A stretch of DNA of 64,000 bases from NCBI GenBank assembly GCA_963778375.1, contig CAVZTX010000029.1, positions 1 through 64,000 on the forward strand, in the 5' to 3' direction. The position numbers and the translations under genes were made by a program. The notes below the pieces were generated by a model. It saw nothing but the letters and a program-made list of their open reading frames with translations. It made no database searches and had not been told where the DNA came from. Within the stretch, counting starts at the first letter, position 1; every line of letters begins with the position of its first letter. This DNA comes from CAVZTX01 sp963778375 (GTDB lineage: Bacteria; Chloroflexota; Ktedonobacteria; Ktedonobacterales; Ktedonobacteraceae). Positions 43,647 through 52,722 of this stretch are shown here, piece after piece.

Positions 43647-45239
43647 ATGAGTTTGTGGAATGTAGGGGCGCAATCCATTGCAGCCTCCCAAGAAGATACA
43701 ATAGCAGATACTTCAACGCCAGCACGCAACCCTCGTTGGCAAACTCTCCTTTTCTGGGGAGCAATAGTTGTACTTTTCGCCATCGCAGTAGGCATGCGCC
43801 TGTATCATCTCGACCTTCCCTTCGACCGCGATACCTATGACGAGGGCGTCTACTGGCAATCCTTGCGCGCCATGAGCGCCGGGCATCCTCTCTATTCCGA
43901 CATCTTTTACTCGCAGCCCCCGTTCTTCTTGCTCTCAACCTTCCCAACCTACGTCCTCTTCGGCAGCACACTCGAGTCCGCGCGCCTTGGCATCGCCTTG
44001 GTTTCCCTCCTTGGCATCGTCGGCGCATCTCTACTCGGCAAAGCCTTGAGCGGACGCCTTGGTGCCATTGCAGCCCTCCTGCTCGTAGTCGTGAACCCAC
44101 CCTACCTGGCCCAATCGCAAACCATCCAGGCAGAGGCATCATGCGTCGCATTTGCTCTGCTAGCGGTTGGACTAGGCTATCTCTGGTGGGAGCATCCAGA
44201 AGGATGGCGAGGGATGATCCTGGCGGGGCTTGCTGGCATAGCATGCTCTTTGAGCATCCTCTGCAAATTATTTGGTATCGCCGCACTGGCCCCACTTGTC
44301 CTCTTGATGCTAGCGCGTCTCTGGCTTATCTGGAGACGGCCACCAGATGCAACCCGCATTGCCAGCATCCTGGGTATCATTGTTGGTATAGCAGCCAGCA
44401 TCCTCACAGCATTGCTGGCAATGCTTCCCTTCTTCGGCTCGCTCAATGCCCTGCTGCAAAGCGTCATTTTCTATCATACTGATGCTGGAACAGTTGCAGG
44501 TAGTACCCAGCAAGGGAATATCAGTATCATTGAGCATGCCCTGTACTCTGTTTTCACCCTCGCTGCACTCTATGGCACCCTCGCCGCGTTTCTGCGCCGG
44601 GACTGGCGCGTCCTGCCATTGCTCGTCTGGTTGCTTGTAACAATCTTCTTACTCTGGCGTCAGGTTCCGCTCTTTGGACATCATCTTGTCATACTGAGTG
44701 CTCCACTTATTGCATTAGCGGTGATGGGCATAGGAAGCATGCCCACCACATGGAAAGCCTTCTCGTCTGCTCGAGCAAGGTATACAACCTGGCTTCCCCT
44801 TTGTGCCATCCTGCTCATCATCGTCACAACTGTGCTCGCTTTGCGCCAGGACCGCCAATATTACCGCATTGCAGAGGCCAATAGCCAGCACGGAGTACCT
44901 CAGCAGGAAGCTGGCCAGCAAGCGCTACGTGCAGCGGCAGACCTTCGACAGGCTATTGCGCCTGATCAACTGGTAGTAACCGACGCGCAATTCGTAGCCG
45001 CCCTGGCAGATCGCAGCACCCCACCATCACTGGTAGACACCTCAGCAGTGCGTATAAGCTCAGGCCACCTCACACTCTCGCAACTCATCAACACAGCCTC
45101 GGATCCACAGGTACATGCCATCCTCTTCTTTACCGGCAGACTCCAATCGTCACATCTCGCCCCCTTCCACGCCTGGGTCGCCCATCACTTCCACCTCTTG
45201 CACAACTACGGTGATGGCAGAGAGCTGTGGGTCAGGTGA
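43647..45239 (+). CDS. GT39-like membrane glycosyltransferase
   Basis: The 530-residue protein has about eleven hydrophobic helices and the PMT/ArnT-like first loop FDRDTYDEGVYW (Asp-Glu pair) and SQPPFFLLSTFPTY after the first helix. Such GT-C enzymes transfer sugars from polyprenyl-phosphate carriers on the outer face of the membrane. A C-terminal soluble part of about 120 residues follows. The ribosome site is weak (AAGGGCG). The N-terminus up to about residue 15 (WNVGAQSIAASQ) is encoded by a GTAGGGGC repeat at 43661-43688, so the start region may have been supplied by the repeat. Confidence 0.8.
   Translation: MSLWNVGAQSIAASQEDTIADTSTPARNPRWQTLLFWGAIVVLFAIAVGMRLYHLDLPFDRDTYDEGVYWQSLRAMSAGHPLYSDIFYSQPPFFLLSTFPTYVLFGSTLESARLGIALVSLLGIVGASLLGKALSGRLGAIAALLLVVVNPPYLAQSQTIQAEASCVAFALLAVGLGYLWWEHPEGWRGMILAGLAGIACSLSILCKLFGIAALAPLVLLMLARLWLIWRRPPDATRIASILGIIVGIAASILTALLAMLPFFGSLNALLQSVIFYHTDAGTVAGSTQQGNISIIEHALYSVFTLAALYGTLAAFLRRDWRVLPLLVWLLVTIFLLWRQVPLFGHHLVILSAPLIALAVMGIGSMPTTWKAFSSARARYTTWLPLCAILLIIVTTVLALRQDRQYYRIAEANSQHGVPQQEAGQQALRAAADLRQAIAPDQLVVTDAQFVAALADRSTPPSLVDTSAVRISSGHLTLSQLINTASDPQVHAILFFTGRLQSSHLAPFHAWVAHHFHLLHNYGDGRELWVR
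43661..43688 (+). repeat. GTAGGGGC repeat at the N-terminal end of the GT39-like gene
   Basis: TGTAGGGGCGCAATCCATTG with CAGCCTCC is translated as VGAQSIAAS. No other ATG lies between it and the first membrane helix. Confidence 0.65.
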
Positions 45240-45263
45240 GGTAAAATAGAAGAGAGAGAATCA

Positions 45264-45280
45264 CCCTGTATAATACAGGG
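45264..45280 (+). promoter_or_regulatory. Palindrome containing a -10 box
   Basis: CCCTGTATAATACAGGG is a perfect inverted repeat (7-bp arms, TAA centre) with TATAAT inside. It lies 25 bp before the start of the 36-residue ORF and could be promoter plus operator. No strong -35 is seen. Confidence 0.5.
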
Positions 45281-45304
45281 CACATCAAATACAAGGAGAA
45301 CACA

Positions 45305-45415
45305 ATGCAGAAAAAGAAAACCTTTAGCACTATGGAAATCGTCCTCTTAATCTACCTCCTCGGTTCACTCATCTTCTCGTTTTGGCGCGCACGCCGACAG
45401 GAAGACAAAAGATAA
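45305..45415 (+). CDS. Small membrane peptide, 36 residues
   Basis: ATG is preceded by AAGGAG at seven bases. The product has a basic start (MQKKKTFSTM), a single hydrophobic helix (IVLLIYLLGSLIFSFW) and a charged end, RARRQEDKR. The orientation is ambiguous because both ends are charged. It has its own palindromic promoter. Such peptides often tune membrane enzymes, but nothing shows a partner here. Confidence 0.6.
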   Translation: MQKKKTFSTMEIVLLIYLLGSLIFSFWRARRQEDKR

Positions 45416-45738
45416 TCAAAAGGGCGCGATCAACCGCGTCCCCACAATCTGATTAGAGGACGCGATCAAACTGCCCTACGAGAAAACCTCGAAAGACGGA
45501 ACAAGCTGGTAGAATTGGTCTATCTGTACTGTACAGAGTGAAGTTTTCCTTCACCGACCGTTATACTAAAAAGCAGGACAAAACCAGCTCTTTTTTCCGT
45601 ATTTGCTACTGATGAGGATAACATACATAGAAACAACGGCACCTCAAGTGACAGGTGGTGGAAGGGATGACGGAAAAAAGGAGAGTGCCCAGAAAGAGGT
45701 TATCCAAGAATCAGAGCGTTAGGAAGCAGGTATACTAG
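45416..45738. other. Intergenic region with two repeat variants
   Basis: AGGGCGCGATCAACCGCG with TCCCC (45420-45443) and TAGAGGACGCGATCAAAC with TGCCCTAC (45455-45480) are inverted variants of the GATTTATCGCGCC repeat family. The rest shows nothing but an unclear promoter for the LCP gene. Confidence 0.55.
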
Positions 45739-47630
45739 GTGAAGCGTCAATTTATACACCCTCAAATTGATAAAGGTTATCAGCAAGAACAAATATCCTT
45801 ATCTTCTGAAAAGCCATCAGCAGGGCCCGTGACCACGTCTGAACAACCCCAGAGGGGGTCGTCTCCACCCACTTTCATACCCCATCGCCCTATTACCAAT
45901 GGACTGGCATCGAATTGGCATCCAAATGAGCCAGCATCTCTACCGTTTGTCTGGAACCCGGCTCCTGTCTCTTTAGCAGACCAGGAAACAATTGAACAAC
46001 AAGTGATCCAGCAACCAAACAACTCGGCGGGCACGCAACATCCCACCCCAACACCAGATCTTTGGTCGGGTCAGGTATCACCACATTCGTCGGCAATCAC
46101 CCCACTTGCAGCAGTCTATCCAGGCCCACAAACCTTCGCCTCCTCGCAGACCGCCATGCCTATCAGGCAATCAAATACACTGCTGCCAATCAATGCATAT
46201 ACTTCGCAAACACTACCGCCGCCTCAGCGCAGCGAAGCGGAGCGCGTACCAATTCTTCCTCCGTGGTCGAGGCAATTCTCACCCTCCATGCCACCGCTGC
46301 TTCAAGCAGGTCAGGGCGGAGGCCAGCCGCCTTTTATCCAACCGCCACCAGGCGAAGGCTGGAATCGCAAACCAAAAAGAAAAGGCGCATTCCCATCTGG
46401 GCAAAGGTCGTCTTATTTAGTTTACTCTTCCTGGTTGTTGGAATTGGCGGCGTCGCGGGCTACTACTGGTTTTTCTTGTTGTCTCCCCACGTCGGTCATA
46501 TTGTAGATCAGCAGATACCACGTGACAAAGGAGATGAAGACCCAAATGCAACACGCAATGGCACCGATATTTTAAGTGGCGGACGCATCAACATCCTCCT
46601 ACTCGGCAGTGATACCGACGAAAAATTTCAAGGGAACTATATCGCTCAGACAGATATCGTCGTCACCATCGACCCTGCAACCAAGAGCGTTGGCATGCTC
46701 TCGATCCCGCGTGACTTCTATATCAACGTGCCTGGCTATGGCATGCATAAGCTGGACGAAGCCTATGGGCTTGGAGGAGTTGCGCTCAGCCGCCTCACCA
46801 TCTTCCAGGATTTCGGCATTCCCATCAACTACTACGCCTGGGTGGGACTCGATGGATTTGTAAAAGTCATCGACACCGTCGGTGGCATCGATATCGACGT
46901 CATCCATCCGATTACCGATGATAACTATCCAGACGACGTTGGTAATCATACCGGTGATATTTATGCCTTGAAACGCCTGTACCTGACGCCTGGACCACAA
47001 CACCTATCGGGGCAAACAGCCCTTGAGTACGTCCGTTCGCGGCATGCCGATCTTGTCGGAGACTTTGGCCGCTCGGCTCGCCAGCAAGAAGTGCTGGGCC
47101 AACTCAAAAATAAGTTGAACAACCCGGACATCATTGGCAAATTGCCAGCACTAGCCAGTGACCTGGATGGATACGTCAAAACGGATATGCAGTTAGGCGA
47201 CGTGTTTAAACTCCTGAACTTTGCGCGCGGGCTCGACCAAAATAAAATTAACCGCGTCATCCTGGAGCCACCATATTCGGCAACCGGAAATGTCGGTACA
47301 GAGTCGGTCGTTTTCCCCAATTGTGCGAAAATTGTACCGACGATTGCACAAATGTTTGCCCTGGGTGGCAACGCTAAGTGTAACATTCAAACCGATACGG
47401 CGACGACTTCTACCGGTTCATCGCCACTTGCATCCAAGTCCCAATCCACGTCTCCATTATCAACTGCAATGCAGACATTACCAACAGATGCAGGACAATC
47501 GGTGAGTCAGGTGGCGACAACTAGCGTCACTAGTCTGAATGGGAATGTTGGGGATTTGCTCGGTTTCCATAGCTTGCTCGACTTGCTATTTCTAACCGTC
47601 TTTGACTCACCAAGTGCTTTGCAGGTATGA
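45739..47630 (+). CDS. LytR-CpsA-Psr (LCP) family protein, frameshifted
   Basis: LCP enzymes attach polymers carried on undecaprenyl phosphate to peptidoglycan. The cytoplasmic part is very long (about 215 residues), Pro/Gln/Ser-rich. It is followed by a membrane helix (WAKVVLFSLLFLVVGIGGVA) and the LCP domain: INILLLGSDT, QTDIVVTIDP, VGMLSIPRDFYINVPGYG, DTVGGIDIDV and ALEYVRSRH (catalytic arginines and Asp). The two parts are in different frames. The shift lies in the A-runs of CCAAAAAGAAAAGG at about 46373-46386, where one A seems lost (or ribosomes slip by -1). Start is GTG 45739. Confidence 0.85.
46222..46242 (+). repeat. AGCGAAGCGGAGCGC repeat in coding sequence
   Basis: CAGCGAAGCGGAGCGC is read in the LCP head as QRSEAER. 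The same 15-mer at about 22693-22707 lies in the STAND gene head and is read on the other strand as RSAS. Confidence 0.5.
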
Positions 47631-47655
47631 TAGTAGTATGGTATTAGGGAAAAGC

Positions 47656-48894
47656 ATGATTACTCACTATAAAATATTGTCAAACTCACGCCAGTTAGCA
47701 GGAAAGTCACTTGTTGGAACTCTGCTCACTCTCGTGCTCCTGGCATTTAGCGTACAAGGCTGCCTTGGTGGTAATAGTAGCAGCAACACCCCAAGTACAA
47801 AAGCCATTACAACGAATGCCAATGGTCAGCAGGTAGGAGTCAACCAGAATCAGAACCTCTTCAAAGGCAAGATTTATTTTACGATAGATGGTCATCTCTG
47901 GGTCTATAATGGTAGTGGCACAACGCGCCAGTTGACAACTGCTTTAAATTTGCACAATCCCGCCGTCTCTCCTGACGGGAAGTGGATAGCCATGAGCAGC
48001 GGGTACAAGGACTACTCGGATATTGTCTATATGTCAACGAGCGGTGGGCCTATCCATACGCTGCTCACCGGAACGGGAAAATTTTATAACGACGGTCCGA
48101 GCATCATTAAAAACACCTATTACTGGTTGGTGGAACCGACGTGGTCGGCAGACGGTTCTCATCTGCTTTTCTTGAGCGATCTACAGAAAGAAGATTGGTA
48201 TAGCCTGGGTGGCTTATTTGGGAATGCGCCTTTCCTGGACTTGCAGGTGTTTTCGGTGCCGTTTGCTCACCCGGATTTACAGGCATCGCGGGTGATAGCA
48301 TACGCCAGTTTTGGTGATGGAGGCGACCAGGACCCGGCATATCGGCCAGGAAGTCCAAATGAAATCATCTATACGCACTATGCATATGATCCTACAGGCA
48401 CAAACCAGGTAATTCAGGTCTTTCTTGAGGATGCAACCGCTATTCCCAACCATCCAGGAACATATACGCCGACGAAAGACGCGGGCGTGCCACTCACACC
48501 TCCTACTATGCAGAATATTGAACCTGCCTTTTCACCGGATGGAAATGCAATTGCTTACATTCGGCGTGAGTCCTCTAATCAGATGGGCTTGTACATCATG
48601 TCGGTACCAAATGGGGTAACAGCGAATCCCAACGATCCTGCTACTCAACAGAAAGCCCTGGATCCCTACAAAAAATCTTCGCACATTTTGAGCGGACAAT
48701 TTATCAGCCAACCCGTCTGGTCGCCAGATGGGAAGCAGATTGCATATCTGTCCTATAACAATAATGACTTTGATATCTGGCTAGCGAATATCAGCGTCGA
48801 TCCGAAGACTGGCGCGTACGTCATGCAAGGCAACCCGGTACAATTGACTACAGGTGGGATTGACGGAAACTCCCGTCCCTTCTGGACGACATAA
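47656..48894 (+). CDS. Lipoprotein with TolB-like beta-propeller
   Basis: The 412-residue product starts MITHYKILSNSRQ (AGGGA six bases upstream). It has a lipoprotein signal, LLTLVLLAFSVQGC, with Cys about 36. The mature part contains several WD40/PD40 propeller repeats: NPAVSPDGKWIAMSSG, EPTWSADGSHLLFLSD, EPAFSPDGNAIAYIRRE and QPVWSPDGKQIAYLSYN. Such proteins sit on the outer membrane face and bind peptides or cell-wall partners; the ligand is unknown. It follows the LCP gene by 25 bp and precedes the Ser/Thr kinase. Confidence 0.85.
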   Translation: MITHYKILSNSRQLAGKSLVGTLLTLVLLAFSVQGCLGGNSSSNTPSTKAITTNANGQQVGVNQNQNLFKGKIYFTIDGHLWVYNGSGTTRQLTTALNLHNPAVSPDGKWIAMSSGYKDYSDIVYMSTSGGPIHTLLTGTGKFYNDGPSIIKNTYYWLVEPTWSADGSHLLFLSDLQKEDWYSLGGLFGNAPFLDLQVFSVPFAHPDLQASRVIAYASFGDGGDQDPAYRPGSPNEIIYTHYAYDPTGTNQVIQVFLEDATAIPNHPGTYTPTKDAGVPLTPPTMQNIEPAFSPDGNAIAYIRRESSNQMGLYIMSVPNGVTANPNDPATQQKALDPYKKSSHILSGQFISQPVWSPDGKQIAYLSYNNNDFDIWLANISVDPKTGAYVMQGNPVQLTTGGIDGNSRPFWTT

Positions 48895-48963
48895 CCCATT
48901 AATGGTATACTTGCCTTACTTAAATGAAGGGTGCCATGGGTTATACCCCTAAGAGGAAAGAGC

Positions 48964-49848
48964 TTGAGCCAGTTTGAAGGTACGCTGATTAATGGACGGT
49001 ACGAGATTCGTGAACATATTGCCACCGGTGGCATGGCCAGTGTCTTCAAAACCTGGGATCACCGGGTAGAGCGGATCGTCGCCATTAAGGTCCTACGCTC
49101 GCTCGACAAGAATGACTTGCGAGCCGTCGAGCGCTTTCGACGTGAAGCACGTGCCGCAGCGAAACTTGCCCACCCAAATGCCGTCACCATCTATGACTTT
49201 GTTGAGGAAATGGGCCAGTATTTTCTTGTCATGGAGTATATCAACGGCCCAACCTTGAAGCAGTTGATTGGGCAACGTCGCCAGCTCCATCCACGTGAAA
49301 CGTTGGAGATTGCCGCGCAGGTGTGTGCGGTCTTGCAGGTGGCACATGCACAGGGCTTTATTCATCGTGACATCAAGCCACAGAATATTATGCTCGTTGC
49401 CAATAGCGCATCGGCGGGAGGAGGTATACTAGTCAAGCTCACGGACTTTGGTATTGTGCGCGTAGCTGAGGAGGCGGGTCTTACCAACAGCGGCATCGTG
49501 CTTGGCACAGCCGATTATCTTTCTCCTGAACAGGCCCGAGGCGAGAAACTCACAGCCTCTTCTGATCTCTATTCGTTGGGTGTCGTGATGTTTGAAATGC
49601 TCACCGGTCGGCCACCTTTTGTCGGTCCCACCGCGGTTTCGATTGCGATGCAACATGCCTCAGCGGACCCACCCTCTATGCGCCAGTACAATGCCAACAT
49701 CCCGGCTGGCGTCGAAAAGATCGTCATGCGTGCTTTGGAAAAAGAACCCGAAGACCGCTTTCACTCGGCACAAGAAATGCAACAGGCGTTACGCTACTGC
49801 ATGAAAGAGCTATACGGACGAAGGAAGACTACCTCTCAGCAAGCCTGA
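48964..49848 (+). CDS. Hanks-type serine/threonine protein kinase
   Basis: A TTG start (AGAGGAAAG five bases upstream) gives 294 residues. They contain just a kinase domain: glycine loop HIATGGMASVF, Lys in IVAIKVL, catalytic loop HRDIKPQNIML, LTDFG, and APE-like YLSPEQA with SDLYSLGVVMFEMLTGRPPF. No membrane helix or PASTA repeats follow, so it is a soluble PknB-like kinase. Neighbours (LCP, propeller lipoprotein, dnaA) suggest control of envelope growth or division, as an inference. Confidence 0.9.
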   Translation: MSQFEGTLINGRYEIREHIATGGMASVFKTWDHRVERIVAIKVLRSLDKNDLRAVERFRREARAAAKLAHPNAVTIYDFVEEMGQYFLVMEYINGPTLKQLIGQRRQLHPRETLEIAAQVCAVLQVAHAQGFIHRDIKPQNIMLVANSASAGGGILVKLTDFGIVRVAEEAGLTNSGIVLGTADYLSPEQARGEKLTASSDLYSLGVVMFEMLTGRPPFVGPTAVSIAMQHASADPPSMRQYNANIPAGVEKIVMRALEKEPEDRFHSAQEMQQALRYCMKELYGRRKTTSQQA

Positions 49849-49914
49849 GTGCTCCGCAGAAGTCCCCCAGACTGCGAAGCGCCGTAGACTTGCTGGATAA
49901 AGGGAAAACGAGTT

Positions 49915-50310
49915 ATGCAACGCACACAGATTAACACAAATCAGGCTCCAGCAGCGATTGGTCCATACAGCCAGGCTATTCGCGTCGGCCAGTTCATCCA
50001 TACCTCCGGCCAAGTCTCTCTTGACCCCGCGAGTGGAGAAATCGTCGGTGAAGATGTTTCGGCACAAACGCATCAGGTCCTGCGAAATCTGCAAGCAGTA
50101 CTGACTAGTGCTGGCGCTTCACTTTCTAGTGTCGTAAAAACGACAGTCTTTCTCACACGCATGAGTGATTTCCAGGCAATGAACGCGGTCTATGCCACGT
50201 ATTTTCAGGGTGGTGGAGGCCCTCTGCCCGCCCGTTCAACCGTCGCGGTCGCCGAATTGCCGCGCAAGGCACTGGTTGAAATTGAATGCGTAGCTCTCGT
50301 TGAAGCATAG
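49915..50310 (+). CDS. ridA: RidA family reactive enamine/imine deaminase
   Basis: RidA hydrolyses reactive enamines such as 2-aminoacrylate made by PLP enzymes. The 131-residue protein has the full YjgF/RidA plan. IGPYSQAIRVGQFIHTSGQV is near the start and PARSTVAVAELPRKALVEIE near the end carries the key Arg and Glu. AAAGGGA lies before ATG. It sits between the kinase and dnaA, 66 bp and 21 bp away, and may be co-transcribed. Confidence 0.92.
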   Translation: MQRTQINTNQAPAAIGPYSQAIRVGQFIHTSGQVSLDPASGEIVGEDVSAQTHQVLRNLQAVLTSAGASLSSVVKTTVFLTRMSDFQAMNAVYATYFQGGGGPLPARSTVAVAELPRKALVEIECVALVEA

Positions 50311-50331
50311 TTAAGGGAGGGAGATGCAGCA

Positions 50332-51855
50332 GTGAACACAACGACCATAGCAAATATTTGGCGTACGGCACTCGAACGACTGGAAACATCCCCCATTGAT
50401 GCAGTGTGTAAGGCTTGGCTCCAATCCGCCCATCTAACAAATGCTCAGAATATTGGGGCAGACGATATCGATGCCGCCTCTCTGAACTCGCCAGAGGAAG
50501 CCCTCTATTTCACCCTTCAAGTTCCTAGCACACTGGCCCGCGATGTGATCATCACACGCTGGCGACGTTCCATTGAAGATGCCTTAGCCGATGTCACCGG
50601 TCAGCCGGTTGCCATCGTTGTTACGAATGGCTTCGAGGAAGGCCCTACCCATAGGGATGCTTTCAACGGCAGAGATGCGAATGGGCTAAGCGCATCATCG
50701 ACAAATTACGCCTATTATGACATGCCGGCAAAACCTGGTATGCAGCACGATATGCACGAATTCCAATACGGAGGAGCGAATCCCTCTGACCCGTTCGAGG
50801 AATGGGATAACGAGCAGCGTGCCAACATTCTGATGCATAACCGTCTTAATCCCCGCTATACATTCGATGCCTTTATCGTTGGCAACAGTAACCGCCTGGC
50901 ACATGCAGCTTCTCTTGCCGTAGCCGAAGCGCCGGGTGAGTCATATAATCCGCTCTTTCTCTATGGAGGCGTGGGACTCGGCAAAACCCACCTGCTGCAC
51001 GCCATTGGCCATCAGGGCGTACACACAGGACTTGCTGTGCTCTATGTTTCATCTGAACAATTTACCAATGAAATCATCAACGCTATTCGTTACCGCACGA
51101 CCGAGGAATTTCGCGCCAAGTACCGCTCCGTCGATATCCTGCTGGTTGACGACATTCAATTCATTGCCGGTAAAGAGTCTACCGAAGAAGAGTTTTTTCA
51201 CACCTTTAATAGTCTCTATGAGATGAGCAAACAGATTGTGATCTGTAGCGATCGCCCACCCAAGGCGATTGTGAGCCTGGAAGAGCGCCTGCGCTCCCGC
51301 TTCGAATGGGGATTGATTGCCGATATTCAACCCCCAGACCTGGAGACGCGCATGGCGATTTTGCGTGTCAAAGCCGACCTACTGCACTATCGCGTCCCAG
51401 ATGACGTTATCGCCTATATCGCCGGTCGTGTTCAGACGAACATCCGTGAGCTGGAGGGCTGCCTGAATCGCTTGATGGCCTATCAACAGTTGCACCACAC
51501 CGAACTGACTATGGATGTAGCCCGCGCCGCAATGTCATCACTCGGCAACGATAATCGCGATTCGCACCTGAGTATCAAGCAGATCGCGCAGGCAGTGGCG
51601 GAATTCTACCACATTTCGCTCGATGCTATGTGCGGCAAGCAACGTGACAAGCACATCGTCATGCCCCGCCAGATCGCTATGTACCTCATGCGCCAGGAGA
51701 CTCAGGTATCCCTGCTGGAAATCGGTCAACTCTTTGGCGGACGCGATCATAGCACCGTACTGCATGCCTGTGAGAAGATCGATCGGGCCGTCAATATCAA
51801 CCCATCATTGCGCCGCGAAATTATCGCCATTCGTGAGCAATTAGCACGAGAATAA
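50332..51855 (+). CDS. dnaA: Chromosomal replication initiator DnaA
   Basis: The 507-residue product has all four DnaA parts. Domain I (IANIWRTALERL to about 100), a variable acidic linker, AAA+ domain III (YTFDAFIVGNSNRLAHAAS, GGVGLGKTHLLHAIGH, ILLVDDIQFIAGKE, box VII-like RLRSRFEWGLIADI) and domain IV with the DnaA-box signature GGRDHSTVLHAC. Start is GTG behind GGGAGGGAG. dnaN, rpmH and recF are not next to it and no cluster of TTATCCACA boxes was seen. Either oriC lies elsewhere or this is a second paralogue. Confidence 0.92.
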   Translation: MNTTTIANIWRTALERLETSPIDAVCKAWLQSAHLTNAQNIGADDIDAASLNSPEEALYFTLQVPSTLARDVIITRWRRSIEDALADVTGQPVAIVVTNGFEEGPTHRDAFNGRDANGLSASSTNYAYYDMPAKPGMQHDMHEFQYGGANPSDPFEEWDNEQRANILMHNRLNPRYTFDAFIVGNSNRLAHAASLAVAEAPGESYNPLFLYGGVGLGKTHLLHAIGHQGVHTGLAVLYVSSEQFTNEIINAIRYRTTEEFRAKYRSVDILLVDDIQFIAGKESTEEEFFHTFNSLYEMSKQIVICSDRPPKAIVSLEERLRSRFEWGLIADIQPPDLETRMAILRVKADLLHYRVPDDVIAYIAGRVQTNIRELEGCLNRLMAYQQLHHTELTMDVARAAMSSLGNDNRDSHLSIKQIAQAVAEFYHISLDAMCGKQRDKHIVMPRQIAMYLMRQETQVSLLEIGQLFGGRDHSTVLHACEKIDRAVNINPSLRREIIAIREQLARE

Positions 51856-51863
51856 GGTTTGTA

Positions 51864-52658
51864 ATGTTACCCTACACAACCTACTTGATTGATTTAGACG
51901 GCGTAATTTATCGCGGAAATGAATTATTACCCGGCGCAAAAGAGTTTGTTACCTGGCTAGACGCAAACCAGAAGAAATACATTTTTCTAACCAACAACTC
52001 ATTTGCTACCGGAGAGCAAATTCTAGCAAAGCTTGCCCACCTCGGCATTACTACAGATGAAGCTCACTTGCTCACTGCCGGGCAAGCTGCTGTCCAGAAT
52101 ATTGCGCGTCGCTTCCCCAAGGGCATTGTCTATGTCGTAGGTGAGCAGCCCTTGATGGGATTAGTAACAGCCCAGGGAATGAAAGTGGCGAGTGTAGATG
52201 AGCAGGTTGCCGACGCGGTGCTGGTAGGTCTCGACCGCACCTTCGATTTCGCCAAGTTGACAAGTGCCATTCGTGCCGTACGTTCGGGCGCGTTCTTTAT
52301 CACCATCAACCGCGACCCTTTGTTGCCGGTGGCAGGCGGCTTTTTGCCAGGTTGTGGTACCTTAGCTGCGGCCATCGAAGCTGGTAGTGCCATCACCCCA
52401 GAGGTCGTTGGTAAGCCCGAACCGGTGCTGCTCCAGGAAGCCATGCATAAGCTGGGTAGCCAACCCGACGAGACTGTGATGATCGGCGACAGTCTGACCG
52501 TCGATATCCTTGGAGGCCACAACGCTGGGACGCATACATTGCTAGTCTTGTCGGGCAACAGTTCACGTGAAGATCTGGAAAAATCCTCGCTGAAACCCGA
52601 TCATGTCTATGAAGATTTGGCAGCGTTGATGGAGGAGATGGTGAAAAGTGTGGGGTAA
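51864..52658 (+). CDS. HAD-IIA phosphatase (NagD/PNPP-like)
   Basis: This 264-residue protein has YLIDLDGVIYRG (motif I), FLTNNS (motif II), the large C2-type cap, VVGKPEP (motif III Lys) and VMIGDSLTVDILGG (motif IV). NagD-like enzymes hydrolyse sugar phosphates, glycerol phosphate or similar metabolites. The substrate here is unknown. It starts eight bases behind the dnaA stop with AAGG upstream and ends before a strong terminator, so it closes this gene row. Confidence 0.88.
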   Translation: MLPYTTYLIDLDGVIYRGNELLPGAKEFVTWLDANQKKYIFLTNNSFATGEQILAKLAHLGITTDEAHLLTAGQAAVQNIARRFPKGIVYVVGEQPLMGLVTAQGMKVASVDEQVADAVLVGLDRTFDFAKLTSAIRAVRSGAFFITINRDPLLPVAGGFLPGCGTLAAAIEAGSAITPEVVGKPEPVLLQEAMHKLGSQPDETVMIGDSLTVDILGGHNAGTHTLLVLSGNSSREDLEKSSLKPDHVYEDLAALMEEMVKSVG

Positions 52659-52671
52659 TGTAGGAGAACAG

Positions 52672-52711
52672 AAATACCCAGGTTTGTTGGGTAAATAAAA
52701 CCTGGGTATTT
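52672..52711. terminator. Bidirectional Rho-independent terminator
   Basis: AAATACCCAGGTTT (52672-52685) pairs with AAACCTGGGTATTT (52698-52711), a 14-bp stem with A- and T-rich flanks on both sides. It lies between the HAD gene and a convergent membrane gene. Confidence 0.85.
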
Positions 52712-52722
52712 CTATGAGCCGC

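Noticed and set aside
46062..46380. Alternative N-terminus of the LCP protein in the second frame
   Set aside because: The sequence before the helix in that frame is out-of-phase translation of the Pro/Gln-rich head; the head composition is sensible only in the first frame.
49849..52720. Replication origin next to dnaA
   Set aside because: No TTATCCACA-type cluster and no AT-rich unwinding region were found by eye; only 66, 21 and 8 bp separate the genes.
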